Of a stretch of 64,000 nt of DNA, positions 6,900 through 15,752 are shown in pieces (the first letter of the stretch is position 1; the number at the start of each line of letters is the position of its first letter). The notes beneath the pieces are model-generated. The model was not told the origin of the DNA, ran no database searches, and was given only the letters and a program-made list of their open reading frames with translations. Position numbers and translations under genes: made by a program. The stretch comes from Actinomycetota bacterium (GTDB lineage: Bacteria > Actinomycetota > Coriobacteriia > Anaerosomatales > UBA912). The DNA is taken from positions 1-64,000 of the forward strand of contig JAGXSC010000053.1 in assembly GCA_018334075.1 (NCBI GenBank), in the 5' to 3' direction.

Positions 6900-9372
6900 T
6901 CCGAGTGGTAGACGGATGGATCTGCTCAAACAGTTCGGCGGTGTCGGGATGACAGGTAAAGAGTATGACCTGCCTTTTCGACGAGAGCTCCGAGATCGCC
7001 TTAGCTGTGCGCTCTCTTCGCACCGGATCGGCGTTCACCAGAATGTCGTCCATCAGAACCGGTAGCCCTTCACCTATGCCGTACAACGTCTCTACCAGTG
7101 CAAAACGCAGCGCTAGGTAGAGCTGCTGAACCGTTCCGGTCGAAAGCTCGGATGAAGGAATCGCCTCCGTTTGCTGATCGAAGACCATAAACCCTCCCTC
7201 GTCGGGAGCGGCTATGCCGGAATACTTGCCGGCGGTGATCCTGGTGAATATCTCGCCAGCTTTGCGAATCACCTCGGGCTGACGCGCTTGCCGATGGTGA
7301 TCCTGGGCGCACGCGATCAGGCGAGCCGCAATCGCTGAGGCCGCATAGCTGTCGACAAGCTCGGCTCTTCGCTCTTGCGCCTCGGCGAGCCGCAATCGCC
7401 TCTCTGCCATCGTGGAATCCTGCGTCGCCAAATCAAGTACTTGAGTCAGTGCCGTGTGCTCCTGGTGCAATGTGTCGTAATCCTCGTTTGCCTTGCGCAA
7501 AACTTCGCCGGCGCTCTCGGCCAGCGAACTCAACTGCCACTCCTCATCCGTCGCGACATCGCAACTAGCCAGCACGTCTTCGATCTCCGAAGCGCTATTC
7601 TCCCGCTTTCGCTTTGCGCTTTCGATAAGGCCTTTTAGACGATCCGCATCGCGAGCGGCGGCCTCACGGGCCCGTGCAGCCACCATGGTCTCATTGAGCT
7701 TTTTGCGAAGCGCCTCCGCGTGCATGGGCACATCCTGGAGCTCTGAATCGCTTAGCCCGGGTGCGAGATCCCCACCTGCGGCACTCAGCCGCCCTTTATA
7801 CTGCTGGCACCACTCTTCATCCCTGGCTCTGGCGTTTAGCACCTTGTCGCTGTCGAGGCACACATCTCGCCACTGCTTTATCGCCGAGGCGACGGTAGAC
7901 ACAGCCGCCGGATCCTCGCCTGAGAACGCCAGCCCCCGGGCGCCAAGCCACGTTCTCCACTCACCCCGAACATCACTGAGCCTCTCGACGTGTGCTTCGG
8001 CCTTCTTCCGAGCGGTCATAGCCTGCGCCTCGAGATTGCCTGCCGAGAGGTCGCTAGTCACTGCGGCCCCGCTTCCCCGAGCAAGCCAGAGGTGCAAGCC
8101 GACACCAAGTGCAGCCAGCGCAAATCCGGCTACGGCGAGAAGGACCTCGCCGAGGAGGGCACCGGCGAGAAGGAGCAGCAACCCCACGCCAAACAAAATG
8201 GCTGCTGGGAGCCTTTGAGGCGAAGTCATCTCAGCGGCAACAGCAGGTGGAGGCGTAAAGCACCTGAGCGCCATCTCCGCCTCATCGGCATCCCTGGAGC
8301 TCAGATCACAAGCGGCCTGAAATCCAGCGAGCTGCTCGCGCCACTTCTCGATTCCCGCCATCGTCTCCGGACCTATGTCCGCTTCGGAAGCCTGAGCTGA
8401 ATCTAGAGCGACGTCAGACAAGATGCGCTCGGCTTTTGCGGATAGCGCTGCGAGCTCCTGATCGTGAGCGCCAATAGCGGCAAGCCTCTGGCGAAAGCCT
8501 GAGAGCTCGGCGATGACCGGCTCCAGCTGGGAAGCGCGCTCTAAAACTCTCTGGTCCACAGTGACTTGCTGCAGCTGTGCAAGCTTCTCGGCATACTCGG
8601 ACTCATACCCCTCCATCTCTTCAGCTATCTCAACCAGGCGCCTTTTCCCGTTCTCGAAGCGTTCGATCGCCAGGGCGTACTGATGGGACGCTGAGCGCGC
8701 TTTCTCGCGCGTCTCTAGCGCCTCACCCAGCCTGACGCCCAGCTCATCGAGGCGTTGCCGCTCGGAGGCGAAATCGGCTGCGGCTGCCTCAAGCTGGGCA
8801 AGCTCGCCGCTTAGCTCCTTGATCTCTGCCTTGAGCTTGTTGTACTGAGTCTTCAAGGTGGCAGTCGCTTTTTCGAACTCCTTTTTGACATCCGCAGGAC
8901 TTACCGCTGAGCCGGTTTGCGCTGCATAAAGCCGAGAGAGCACGCCATCCCCGGACATGCGGCCGTCCTCGATCTGGGCGAGCTCCGAGAGTCCGAAGCC
9001 AAACACCACCCTGTACGTCCCTTCAATCACGCCCTTTGTCAGGCAACCCAGAAGATCCGGATACTCCGAGCCCTCCAGGGTGGTAACTTTGACCGCCCCG
9101 CCGTGTGCTCCCTCGATTCGCTCGATAGACCACTCGCCATTATCGTCGGTAAAAACAAGACGCCCGAGGCGTTTTCCCGCCAAAGATAGGTAGGGCGACT
9201 CGGCCTTCCGCTTGCCGACATACCCAAAGAGCGCCTGCCGGACGAAGTTGACGATCGTGGTCTTGCCGGCCTCATTCGGTCCGACCACGACGTTGAGCCC
9301 TTCCGAGAAATCCCCGAACGATGAGTGCTGCAACCGGCCGAATCGCGTGACCTCGACGCGCTTGAGTCTCAT
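6889..9372 (-). CDS. YhaN-like AAA ATPase (SMC/RecF-like), partner of the nuclease
   Basis: An 827-residue ABC/SMC-type ATPase. Walker A is at the N-terminus (GPNEAGKTT, residues 31-39). Long coiled coils follow (about 160-330 and 460-700), and the signature (LSTGTVQQLYLALR) and Walker B (LPVLMDDILVNAD) are near the C-terminus. A hydrophobic stretch near residues 395-440 probably forms two membrane helices between the coiled coils, which is typical of YhaN rather than SbcC. The start overlaps the stop of the metallophosphoesterase by four bases, so the two make a nuclease-ATPase pair analogous to SbcD/SbcC or Mre11/Rad50. Role in DNA end processing is inferred from the family. Confidence 0.85.
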   Translation of the reverse strand: MRLKRVEVTRFGRLQHSSFGDFSEGLNVVVGPNEAGKTTIVNFVRQALFGYVGKRKAESPYLSLAGKRLGRLVFTDDNGEWSIERIEGAHGGAVKVTTLEGSEYPDLLGCLTKGVIEGTYRVVFGFGLSELAQIEDGRMSGDGVLSRLYAAQTGSAVSPADVKKEFEKATATLKTQYNKLKAEIKELSGELAQLEAAAADFASERQRLDELGVRLGEALETREKARSASHQYALAIERFENGKRRLVEIAEEMEGYESEYAEKLAQLQQVTVDQRVLERASQLEPVIAELSGFRQRLAAIGAHDQELAALSAKAERILSDVALDSAQASEADIGPETMAGIEKWREQLAGFQAACDLSSRDADEAEMALRCFTPPPAVAAEMTSPQRLPAAILFGVGLLLLLAGALLGEVLLAVAGFALAALGVGLHLWLARGSGAAVTSDLSAGNLEAQAMTARKKAEAHVERLSDVRGEWRTWLGARGLAFSGEDPAAVSTVASAIKQWRDVCLDSDKVLNARARDEEWCQQYKGRLSAAGGDLAPGLSDSELQDVPMHAEALRKKLNETMVAARAREAAARDADRLKGLIESAKRKRENSASEIEDVLASCDVATDEEWQLSSLAESAGEVLRKANEDYDTLHQEHTALTQVLDLATQDSTMAERRLRLAEAQERRAELVDSYAASAIAARLIACAQDHHRQARQPEVIRKAGEIFTRITAGKYSGIAAPDEGGFMVFDQQTEAIPSSELSTGTVQQLYLALRFALVETLYGIGEGLPVLMDDILVNADPVRRERTAKAISELSSKRQVILFTCHPDTAELFEQIHPSTTRINL

Positions 9373-10619
9373 CTGTCATCCTCCGTCATGAATCGACCTA
9401 CCGCCAGGTTGCGGGCCCGCTGAACCAGCTCCTCGGCGTCGCTGTCAAAGCATTTGAGAGCCTTGTCGAGATCTTCGAGCGCTTCATCGAGGAGCTTTCG
9501 CGCCGTCGCCGGAGTCAGCATCTCATCTGCGATTCGGATCATGTCCCCGGTGAAATCTTCGGCATCCCGAAGAAAATCTATATCCAGCTCAGGCTCGATC
9601 TGGTTGTACGCCCTCTGAATCCACACCCATGGTGAGCGCTGTAGCTGCTCTTCCCGAAGCTCCTCAACGAGTTCGTCCAGCGCAAAGCCCCTGGAAACGT
9701 GCTGGTAGACCTCACTTCGACCTTTAAGGTACACGCGCAAGATGACAGGAAGACCGTTTGCCTCCCGACTTTTATCTTCGCACGCGTCCCTGATCGCGGA
9801 GGTGAGGCCTTCAATATCAGATACGCCGAGAACATCGATGTCCGCGCGCTCCCAGCGCACCGAGGCTGTTTCGACGAACCTCTCGGAGAGCACCTTGCCC
9901 CTGTCCATCGTCACGATCCAGCACCCGTGCGCTCCCGTCTCCTTCGGATTCAGCCCTTGGGGGCTCCCGCAATAACGAATGCGTGGATTCTCGGCGAGAT
10001 CGGCCGGCTTGTGAATGTGACCGAGCGCCCAGTAGTCCATCCGCGCAGCCCGAAGGTCATCGAGCGAGCACGGCGCATATGGCTCGTAATCCATCTGGCC
10101 GCCTACGTTCGCGTGCAATACGCCAATCGCGGTCTCATCGGCGTCGTTGCGTGAAAACCTCTTCGCCAGATTCTCCGTCACCGCCGCCGTGCGATAGCCT
10201 TGGCCGTAGAGCGCGCAGAGAACTCGGCCTTCGGTATCCCGATGCTCGATGCGCTCAACCGTGGCGCAATCAAAGTAGCGGACGTTGTCCGGCATCTTGA
10301 GACCCGCCGAGAACCCGTCGGCGGGATCGTGGTTACCGTGGACCAGATACACCTGGATGCCCGCACTGTCGAGTCGCTCCATCACTGAACGGAAGCGAAA
10401 CTGGGCTCTCACGCTCTTGTCTCGGCTGTTATAGACATCTCCCGAGAGAAGCACAAACGCTACGCGGCTCTCAATGGCGATAGTAGCTATCTTGTCGAAA
10501 GCCTCGTATGTGGCGCGCACCAAGGTCTCGCGCACTCTGTCGTCTCTGGCGCTTATGCCGGCAAAGGGCGCGTCAAGGTGCACATCTCCGGCGTGTACGA
10601 AGGTAAACGGTCGGCCCAT
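9369..10619 (-). CDS. YhaO-like metallophosphoesterase, DNA repair exonuclease family
   Basis: A 416-residue calcineurin-like phosphoesterase of the Mre11/SbcD/YhaO group. The metal-binding motifs run in order: HAGDVHLDAPF (Asp12, His14), LLSGDVYN, VHGNHDPADGF and ALGHIHKP. The C-terminal half is the adaptor region that normally contacts the ATPase partner. The gene starts with ATG behind GAGAGGG and is coupled by a four-base overlap to the ATPase gene. The length fits YhaO. Acts on double-strand DNA ends by analogy; the substrate is not shown by the sequence. Confidence 0.85.
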   Translation of the reverse strand: MGRPFTFVHAGDVHLDAPFAGISARDDRVRETLVRATYEAFDKIATIAIESRVAFVLLSGDVYNSRDKSVRAQFRFRSVMERLDSAGIQVYLVHGNHDPADGFSAGLKMPDNVRYFDCATVERIEHRDTEGRVLCALYGQGYRTAAVTENLAKRFSRNDADETAIGVLHANVGGQMDYEPYAPCSLDDLRAARMDYWALGHIHKPADLAENPRIRYCGSPQGLNPKETGAHGCWIVTMDRGKVLSERFVETASVRWERADIDVLGVSDIEGLTSAIRDACEDKSREANGLPVILRVYLKGRSEVYQHVSRGFALDELVEELREEQLQRSPWVWIQRAYNQIEPELDIDFLRDAEDFTGDMIRIADEMLTPATARKLLDEALEDLDKALKCFDSDAEELVQRARNLAVGRFMTEDDR

Positions 10620-10642
10620 TGCTTGTCCCTCTCGGATATCGG

Positions 10643-10662
10643 TTGCTGATCTACTTCAGCAA
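10643..10662. promoter_or_regulatory. Inverted repeat upstream of the yhaO-like gene
   Basis: A perfect 7-bp inverted repeat (TTGCTGA, six bases, TCAGCAA) sits 24-43 bases before the nuclease start and downstream of bioY. An outer CCCTCT/AGAGGG pair could extend it. No U-run follows, so it is not a convincing terminator for bioY; an operator or mRNA hairpin are alternatives. Confidence 0.3.
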
Positions 10663-10702
10663 TCATAACCAGAGGGTCTGACATGGCAAGCGATAAGGGT
10701 GT

Positions 10703-11284
10703 TTACGCCTGGGAGTTGACCACTGCCACGCCTGCTCGACGCAGTGAAGCGGCCACGCCCACGGCAACAACGGCTTTAGCGGCATCGAGCGCGATGAATG
10801 GCGCGACTCCCGCCACGAAAGCTGCAGATGGAGAGAGGCCCAGCACCATCATGAGCTGAAACCAGCCCAGCAGGTAAATCACTACGATGCCGACGGCGCA
10901 CCCTATTGCATCCGCTGCCAGCTGACCGATTTTCGAGACAAGAGCGCGGCAGATAAGCGAGACCAGGAGCGCGGCGGCGGCAAACCCGAAAAGATAGCCG
11001 CCGGTCGGGCCCAACAAAACCCCCATGCCGGAAGCGAAGTTCGCGAACACCGGAACGCCGGCCGCGCCAAGCAGCAGATAGGCTCCTATCGCCGCAAGCG
11101 CGGGAACGGGCCTTAGGAGCAGTCCGGCAAGCAGGACCGCGAATACCTGGAGGGTTATGGGCACTGTACCTAGCGGAATCGTAATCCATGCCGAGGCGGC
11201 TATCATCGCGGCGAACAGGCCGATTACGGTTATCTCCCTGACGCTGAAGTAGCTACGACCTCTCTTTGCTGTGCCCTCACGCAT
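10703..11284 (-). CDS. bioY: Biotin transporter BioY
   Basis: Substrate-binding membrane component (S unit) of an ECF-type biotin importer, 193 residues with about six hydrophobic segments. The family region ITIPLGTVPITLQVFAVLLAGLLL is followed by GPTGGYLFGF, the BioY signature. No bioM/bioN genes lie nearby, so it either works alone or shares an ECF module encoded elsewhere. A perfect BirA operator overlaps its promoter and birA is directly upstream, which makes biotin repression very likely. The ATG at 11282-11284 follows a GGAGG site. Confidence 0.92.
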   Translation of the reverse strand: MREGTAKRGRSYFSVREITVIGLFAAMIAASAWITIPLGTVPITLQVFAVLLAGLLLRPVPALAAIGAYLLLGAAGVPVFANFASGMGVLLGPTGGYLFGFAAAALLVSLICRALVSKIGQLAADAIGCAVGIVVIYLLGWFQLMMVLGLSPSAAFVAGVAPFIALDAAKAVVAVGVAASLRRAGVAVVNSQA

Positions 11285-11297
11285 GCTGTGCCTCCGT

Positions 11298-11329
11298 TTG
11301 TAAACTCGCTATTAGAATGCGGTTTACAA
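11298..11329. promoter_or_regulatory. BirA (biotin repressor) operator
   Basis: Perfect 8-bp half sites TTGTAAAC (11298-11305) and GTTTACAA (11322-11329) separated by 16 bases, matching the BirA operator consensus TTGTAAACC-N14/15-GGTTTACAA. It lies between birA and bioY and covers the -10 region of the bioY promoter, so occupation should block bioY transcription. Confidence 0.88.
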
Positions 11330-11353
11330 TACCAGACCTGCATGCAGTGTCAA
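11326..11353 (-). promoter_or_regulatory. bioY promoter
   Basis: On the minus strand a perfect -35 TTGACA (11348-11353) is followed after 16 bases by TATTGT (11326-11331). The -35 covers the birA stop codon and the -10 lies inside the BirA operator. This suggests bioY is transcribed separately from the long upstream operon and repressed by steric blocking. Confidence 0.6.
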
Positions 11354-12321
11354 CGAGCGCCTTTCAGCGTGACGTCGCCCGCCGAGAGGGCCACCTTTTT
11401 CCCGGAGTAGTCCTCGACAAGCAGGCGTCCCGTGTGGTCGATTCCACGGGCCCTCCCCGAACTGCAGATGGCGCCCGCAATATCTCGAACGACCACCTCC
11501 TCGCCTGTAAGTGTCGACAGGCTCTCATACTCGGCACGTAAAGCCTCGAAACCGTCCCTCTCGAAGTGGATGTACGCCGAGGCCACCCCATCCAAAATGG
11601 CTGCCGCAACTGCAGGAAGCAAAAGCCGATCCTGCTTGCCAACCGCCTCCGACAAGTAAGCGGCCCCCTCAAGGCGGCCAGAGCCCGGCCTGACATTCAC
11701 GCCTACGCCCGCGACTATCCACTCTACCTGGTCCACCTCGGCGGAAACCTCTACCAGTATGCCGGCAACCTTGCGCGAGCCGATCACGAGGTCGTTTGGC
11801 CACTTGAGCTTCGCATCTGCGCCCAGGCGCCTGAGTCCCCTGGCGACACCAACTGAGATGACCAGCGCAATCGGAGCCAGATCGGCGAGCGCGATCTGTG
11901 GCCTTAGCACCGCCGAGAGATACACGCCTCCTTCGGGGGACTCCCAGTTTCGCCCAAAGCGCCCACGCCCCTTCTGCTGGTGCGAAGCGAGAACAACCGT
12001 GCCGGAAGGGCAGCCCTTTGCCGCGAGCTTTCGAGCGTCATCGTTGGTCGAGCCGGTCGAAGCGCCGCCTTCAAAACGAACCCACAGCGGCTCACTGACC
12101 AAAGCGGCGACCTCTGCCGGCAGCGGAATATCCGGGGCCATTGACATTGAGTATCCCGAACCCGTGAATGCGGATACCTCATACCCGAGCGCTCTTAGCG
12201 CCTTGATGTGCTTGGCCACCGCCGCCCGGCTGATTCCCAGTCGCGAGGCAAGAAACTCTCCTGAAACCACGGTTCCTCGGGCCTCTCGAAGAGCCTCCAA
12301 GATCAACTGTCGGCTGCTCAT
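11350..12321 (-). CDS. birA: Bifunctional biotin-protein ligase / biotin repressor BirA
   Basis: Activates biotin to biotinyl-AMP, attaches it to carboxylases, and represses biotin genes. It is 323 residues long. A winged helix at residues 1-60 (LASRLGISRAAVAKHIKALRALG) makes it a group II BirA able to bind DNA. The catalytic core has STNDDARKL, the biotin loop GRGRFGRNWESPEGG, and KLKWPNDLVIGSRKVAGILVE. A small SH3-like C-terminal domain follows. The start overlaps dedA by four bases. The BirA operator immediately downstream identifies bioY as a target. Confidence 0.95.
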   Translation of the reverse strand: MSSRQLILEALREARGTVVSGEFLASRLGISRAAVAKHIKALRALGYEVSAFTGSGYSMSMAPDIPLPAEVAALVSEPLWVRFEGGASTGSTNDDARKLAAKGCPSGTVVLASHQQKGRGRFGRNWESPEGGVYLSAVLRPQIALADLAPIALVISVGVARGLRRLGADAKLKWPNDLVIGSRKVAGILVEVSAEVDQVEWIVAGVGVNVRPGSGRLEGAAYLSEAVGKQDRLLLPAVAAAILDGVASAYIHFERDGFEALRAEYESLSTLTGEEVVVRDIAGAICSSGRARGIDHTGRLLVEDYSGKKVALSAGDVTLKGAR

Positions 12322-13058
12322 GAATCATCTTTCTTTTCCGAGGCAGCAGAGTGTGGTACCGCATCGTCATCCTGGTGAGCGTGCTCGTCCTTTTCATGAA
12401 GGTACTCCTCGAGCACCTCTTCCCTTCGGTGAGCGAAATAGCGTCTGCGCCCCAGGACAAGAAGAACCGCCAAGCTGGTAAAGATGATCAATCCGAGTAC
12501 ACCGAAACCGCGCGCCACATTAAGCGCCCAGTCGAAGTTCTCGCCGACAAAAACGCCGATTGCGACCATCAATGAAGTCTGGGCTATCGCGGAGAGCAAC
12601 GTCCACCCCTGGAAGTGGAGAATGGGCATCCTGCTTGCCCCCGCAATGACAGGAACGAAGTGCTTGAGCCCTGTGGCAAACCGCGAAAAGAAGAGCGCCC
12701 GGGGACCATAGATGTTGAAGTACGCCTCGGCTTGCGCGATACGCTCTTCTGTAAAGTGGAAGCGGTGGCCATGCTTCGTCAGCGCGGGGCGCCCGCCCTT
12801 CCTCCCAAATAGATACGATATGTTGCAGCCGATCATTGTTCCAATCACGGAAAGCGTCCATACCAGCCAAAGAGAGAGCGTGCTGCGCTCGGGCGAGGCC
12901 ATAAACGCCGCAGAGATCACGACCGTATCTCCCGGCGTAAACGTACCTATCAGAAAAACGTTCTCAAAGATGGTGAAGAATACGACCAGGTGATAGCCCC
13001 AGGTGTCCAGAAGACCCAAGGCCCAGTCAACGATAGGAATTCCCGTAATAGCGTTCAT
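12318..13058 (-). CDS. DedA-family membrane protein
   Basis: A 246-residue DedA/VTT-domain membrane protein with about five hydrophobic segments. Family residues are visible: the ENVFLIGTFTPGDTVVISAAF loop, GCNISYLFGRKGG, and FFSRFATGLKHFVPVIAG with the conserved Arg and Gly. DedA proteins act as lipid scramblases or transporters, including undecaprenyl-phosphate recycling in some cases; which applies here is unknown. The C-terminus is an acidic, His-rich cytoplasmic tail. The chosen ATG (13056-13058) lies one base after the nadC stop, so translation is probably coupled; no strong ribosome site is visible. Confidence 0.85.
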   Translation of the reverse strand: MNAITGIPIVDWALGLLDTWGYHLVVFFTIFENVFLIGTFTPGDTVVISAAFMASPERSTLSLWLVWTLSVIGTMIGCNISYLFGRKGGRPALTKHGHRFHFTEERIAQAEAYFNIYGPRALFFSRFATGLKHFVPVIAGASRMPILHFQGWTLLSAIAQTSLMVAIGVFVGENFDWALNVARGFGVLGLIIFTSLAVLLVLGRRRYFAHRREEVLEEYLHEKDEHAHQDDDAVPHSAASEKKDDS

Positions 13059-13059
13059 G

Positions 13060-13989
13060 TCATCGCGCCAATTCGTCGAGTCCAAAATCGATAGGCGCAG
13101 CAAGCGTCAAGGCGCTTGAAGACACCCTATCAACACCGGTTGCGCGCAATCGCGCCAGGCGATCGAAGGTGATCGACCCGCTGGCCTCTGTGAGTACCGG
13201 CAGACCTGTTTTCCTGGAAACCTCACGCACAGCAGCCACAGCGGCCGCGAGAGTTTCGTCATCCATGTTATCCAACAGCACCATATCAGCCCCTGAAAGT
13301 GCAGCTTCTACCGCTTGTTCGACTGTGTCGGCCTCGACCTCTAGCTTCAGATCAAAAGCGGCCGAGCGAAGAGCGACAACCGTCTTGGTAATGCTACCCA
13401 AAAAGGTCAGGTGATTATCTTTGACGAGCGCCATATCGTACAAGCCATACCGATGATTGCTCGCACCACCTATCGCAACCGCATATTTGGACATTACTCG
13501 CAAACCCGGTGCCGTTTTACGCGTATCGACCACAATAAGGTCCTTACCAGCCTCAATCTGCCAACGGTGAGCCTCAGTCGCGATCCCTGAAAGCATCATT
13601 AGCGCATTGAGCGCACTGCGCTCGCCGGCGAGCACGACCCGTGCGTTTCCCGTCACCTCGGCGATCCGGGCGCCCTGTGTCACAGATGCGCCTTCATCGA
13701 CGAGGGCCTCGATCTCGACAGCACCTGCAAGCCCCGCCGCCGAGGAGAGCATCGACCAAGCACGCCGGACAACAGGTAAGCCGCATACAACCCCTTCCTC
13801 GCGGGCGACGATATGCCCTGTAAACCGCGCATCGTGCGGAACGATGGCGGCGGAAGTGACATCCCTGCCGAGAAGATCCGGCACGCCGCCTGGGACTCGC
13901 AGGGCCGAACTAGCGACGCCCAGATCCTCCGAGAGGGACGCGACGACCAGCGCATCGATCGCTTCGGCGAGCATGCTCTCCATCCTCAT
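13060..13989 (-). CDS. nadC: Nicotinate-nucleotide pyrophosphorylase (quinolinate phosphoribosyltransferase)
   Basis: Converts quinolinate and PRPP to nicotinate mononucleotide, the third step of de novo NAD synthesis. The 309 residues include the family signatures LNALMMLSGIAT, VDTRKTAPGLRVMSKYAVAIGGASNHRYGLYD split across the active site (Arg, Lys and the GG-NHR loop), KDNHL, and VEVEAD-type sheet residues (LEVEADTVEQA). I chose the ATG at 13987-13989, which overlaps the nadB stop (ATGA). It completes the nadA-nadB-nadC set in pathway order. Confidence 0.95.
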   Translation of the reverse strand: MRMESMLAEAIDALVVASLSEDLGVASSALRVPGGVPDLLGRDVTSAAIVPHDARFTGHIVAREEGVVCGLPVVRRAWSMLSSAAGLAGAVEIEALVDEGASVTQGARIAEVTGNARVVLAGERSALNALMMLSGIATEAHRWQIEAGKDLIVVDTRKTAPGLRVMSKYAVAIGGASNHRYGLYDMALVKDNHLTFLGSITKTVVALRSAAFDLKLEVEADTVEQAVEAALSGADMVLLDNMDDETLAAAVAAVREVSRKTGLPVLTEASGSITFDRLARLRATGVDRVSSSALTLAAPIDFGLDELAR

Positions 13990-15752
13990 CGGCTGTCGTC
14001 CCCCGCAGGCTCGAAGCACGGAGGGCTACCGTGCCGCCATACGGTGTGGCCGAGCCACTTTGTGTCTTCTCGGCATGGAAAATCGTCGCGATAGTGCGCG
14101 CCTCTACTCTCTTCACGCATAGCCGCAGCGCGCGAGATCAACATCCCTACTGTAAGGAGGTTTCGCGCCTCCAGGAGATCTGTCGAGTCCGCCGAGGAAA
14201 TCCAGCCTGGCGGCACGGAGCTTCTGTTCGCACCCGAACGGCAGAACAGGCCTTCCAGCGAGCGGGTGAGACGAGCGATCTCGTCAAGCGCTGCCGCAAG
14301 AGAGTCCGCCGAACGCGTGACCCCTACATGCCTTGACATCGTCTCTTGCAACTTGTCTCGCAGCTCCTTTGGCTGGAGTTGCTCCGCATGGCTCGTGGCA
14401 GATGATCCACTCGGCGGCTTGTGGCCGGTGAACCGCACATCCGGCTCAGAGGCGCGCCTGACATCGCCGGACACCTCCGGCGCGATTGTGGGCTCGCCAT
14501 CTTCCAGCAAAGCGCGTGCTATCCTTCTGGAGAACACAAGCCCTTCGAGCAGCGAGTTGCTGGCCAGGCGATTCGCTCCATGCAATCCGCTTGCGGCGAC
14601 CTCGCCGGTCGCGTAAAGCCCGGGAAGCGAAGTGCGTCCGTCGATATCGACTTTGGCCCCTCCGATCATGTAGTGCGCGGTCGGAGCCACAGGGACCAGA
14701 TCACGGGAGATGTCGTACCCTGCCTCCAGGCACCTCTCCCAGATCGTCGGAAATCGCTGCTTGAGATAGTCGCCGCCGAGATGGCGTGCGTCGAGCCAGA
14801 CATTCGGCCGCTCGCAGCGCGCCATCACCCTCTCGATCTCTCTGCTAACGACATCGCGCGGAGCAAGCTCCGCCAGAGGGTGCGCCTGGGGCATGAAGCG
14901 ATTCTCCGAGCAGTCCAGAAGATAAGCGCCTTCGCCGCGCAAGGCCTCGGTGATCAGGAACTTTGGGTTTGACGCATGGTCGAGCACGGTTGGATGAAAC
15001 TGCACAAACTCCATGTCCGATATCTCGACACCCGCTCGCCATGCCGCGGCTACGCCATCGCCGGTTGCAATCGTCGGGTTGGTGGTCATGCGATATACCT
15101 GCCCGCATCCTCCGGTCGCCAGAACAACCGCATCCGCGAAAAACGCCTCCGTGCGTCCACCGCGCATGTCGCGGACGAGCGCTCCTGTGCAGCGGCCTTT
15201 GTCGACAAGCATGTCCACAAGAAAACGCTCCTCAAGAAGCTCGACGCTCGGCAGACCCCGCACGTGGCGAGAGAGGGCGTCTTGCACCGCTGCGCCGGTC
15301 GCGTCGCCGGAGTGCAGGATTCTCGGAAGGGAGTGTCCTCCTTCAAGCGCCAGACTGACCCGACCGTTCACATCAAGGTCGAAGGCTACGCCCAGCGACT
15401 GCAGCTCCGCCAACGCCTCCGCGGCCTCTTCCACGACCGCGCGGACGACCCTTTCGTCGTTGATGCCTTGCCCAACCACAAGCGTGTCGGCAAGGTGCAG
15501 CTCAACAGAGTCGGCCTCCCCGACCGCGCCGGCGATCCCTCCCTGCGCATGCCACGTGCTCGTCTCTTCCAGTCGCGCCTTAGTGACCAGCGTGACCTTA
15601 CGCTTCTCGGCAAGTGCCGAGGCTGCGGTCAAACCCGCGATACCGCTACCGATGACAAGCACGTCGACGCGGCGAATTGCCAGCCGCTCTGTGTCCAGCC
15701 GCTCTACATCGCGCCTGCCCGGCACAAGAGGGTGTCCGGAGCCGTCAGCCAA
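13986..15752 (-). CDS. nadB: L-aspartate oxidase NadB
   Basis: FAD enzyme oxidising L-aspartate to iminoaspartate, first step of NAD synthesis. The 588 residues contain the dinucleotide-binding motif VDVLVIGSGIAGLTAA, the substrate-site segments TWHAQGGIAGAV and GGHSLPRILHSGD, the catalytic region EFVQFHPT, and SNSLLEGLVFSRR near the C-terminus. The start shown is TTG at 15750-15752, overlapping the nadA stop by eight bases; a GTG nearer the FAD motif is possible, so the first ~30 residues are uncertain. It uses fumarate or oxygen as acceptor; fumarate is likely if the organism is anaerobic. Confidence 0.95.
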   Translation of the reverse strand: MADGSGHPLVPGRRDVERLDTERLAIRRVDVLVIGSGIAGLTAASALAEKRKVTLVTKARLEETSTWHAQGGIAGAVGEADSVELHLADTLVVGQGINDERVVRAVVEEAAEALAELQSLGVAFDLDVNGRVSLALEGGHSLPRILHSGDATGAAVQDALSRHVRGLPSVELLEERFLVDMLVDKGRCTGALVRDMRGGRTEAFFADAVVLATGGCGQVYRMTTNPTIATGDGVAAAWRAGVEISDMEFVQFHPTVLDHASNPKFLITEALRGEGAYLLDCSENRFMPQAHPLAELAPRDVVSREIERVMARCERPNVWLDARHLGGDYLKQRFPTIWERCLEAGYDISRDLVPVAPTAHYMIGGAKVDIDGRTSLPGLYATGEVAASGLHGANRLASNSLLEGLVFSRRIARALLEDGEPTIAPEVSGDVRRASEPDVRFTGHKPPSGSSATSHAEQLQPKELRDKLQETMSRHVGVTRSADSLAAALDEIARLTRSLEGLFCRSGANRSSVPPGWISSADSTDLLEARNLLTVGMLISRAAAMREESRGAHYRDDFPCREDTKWLGHTVWRHGSPPCFEPAGDDSR

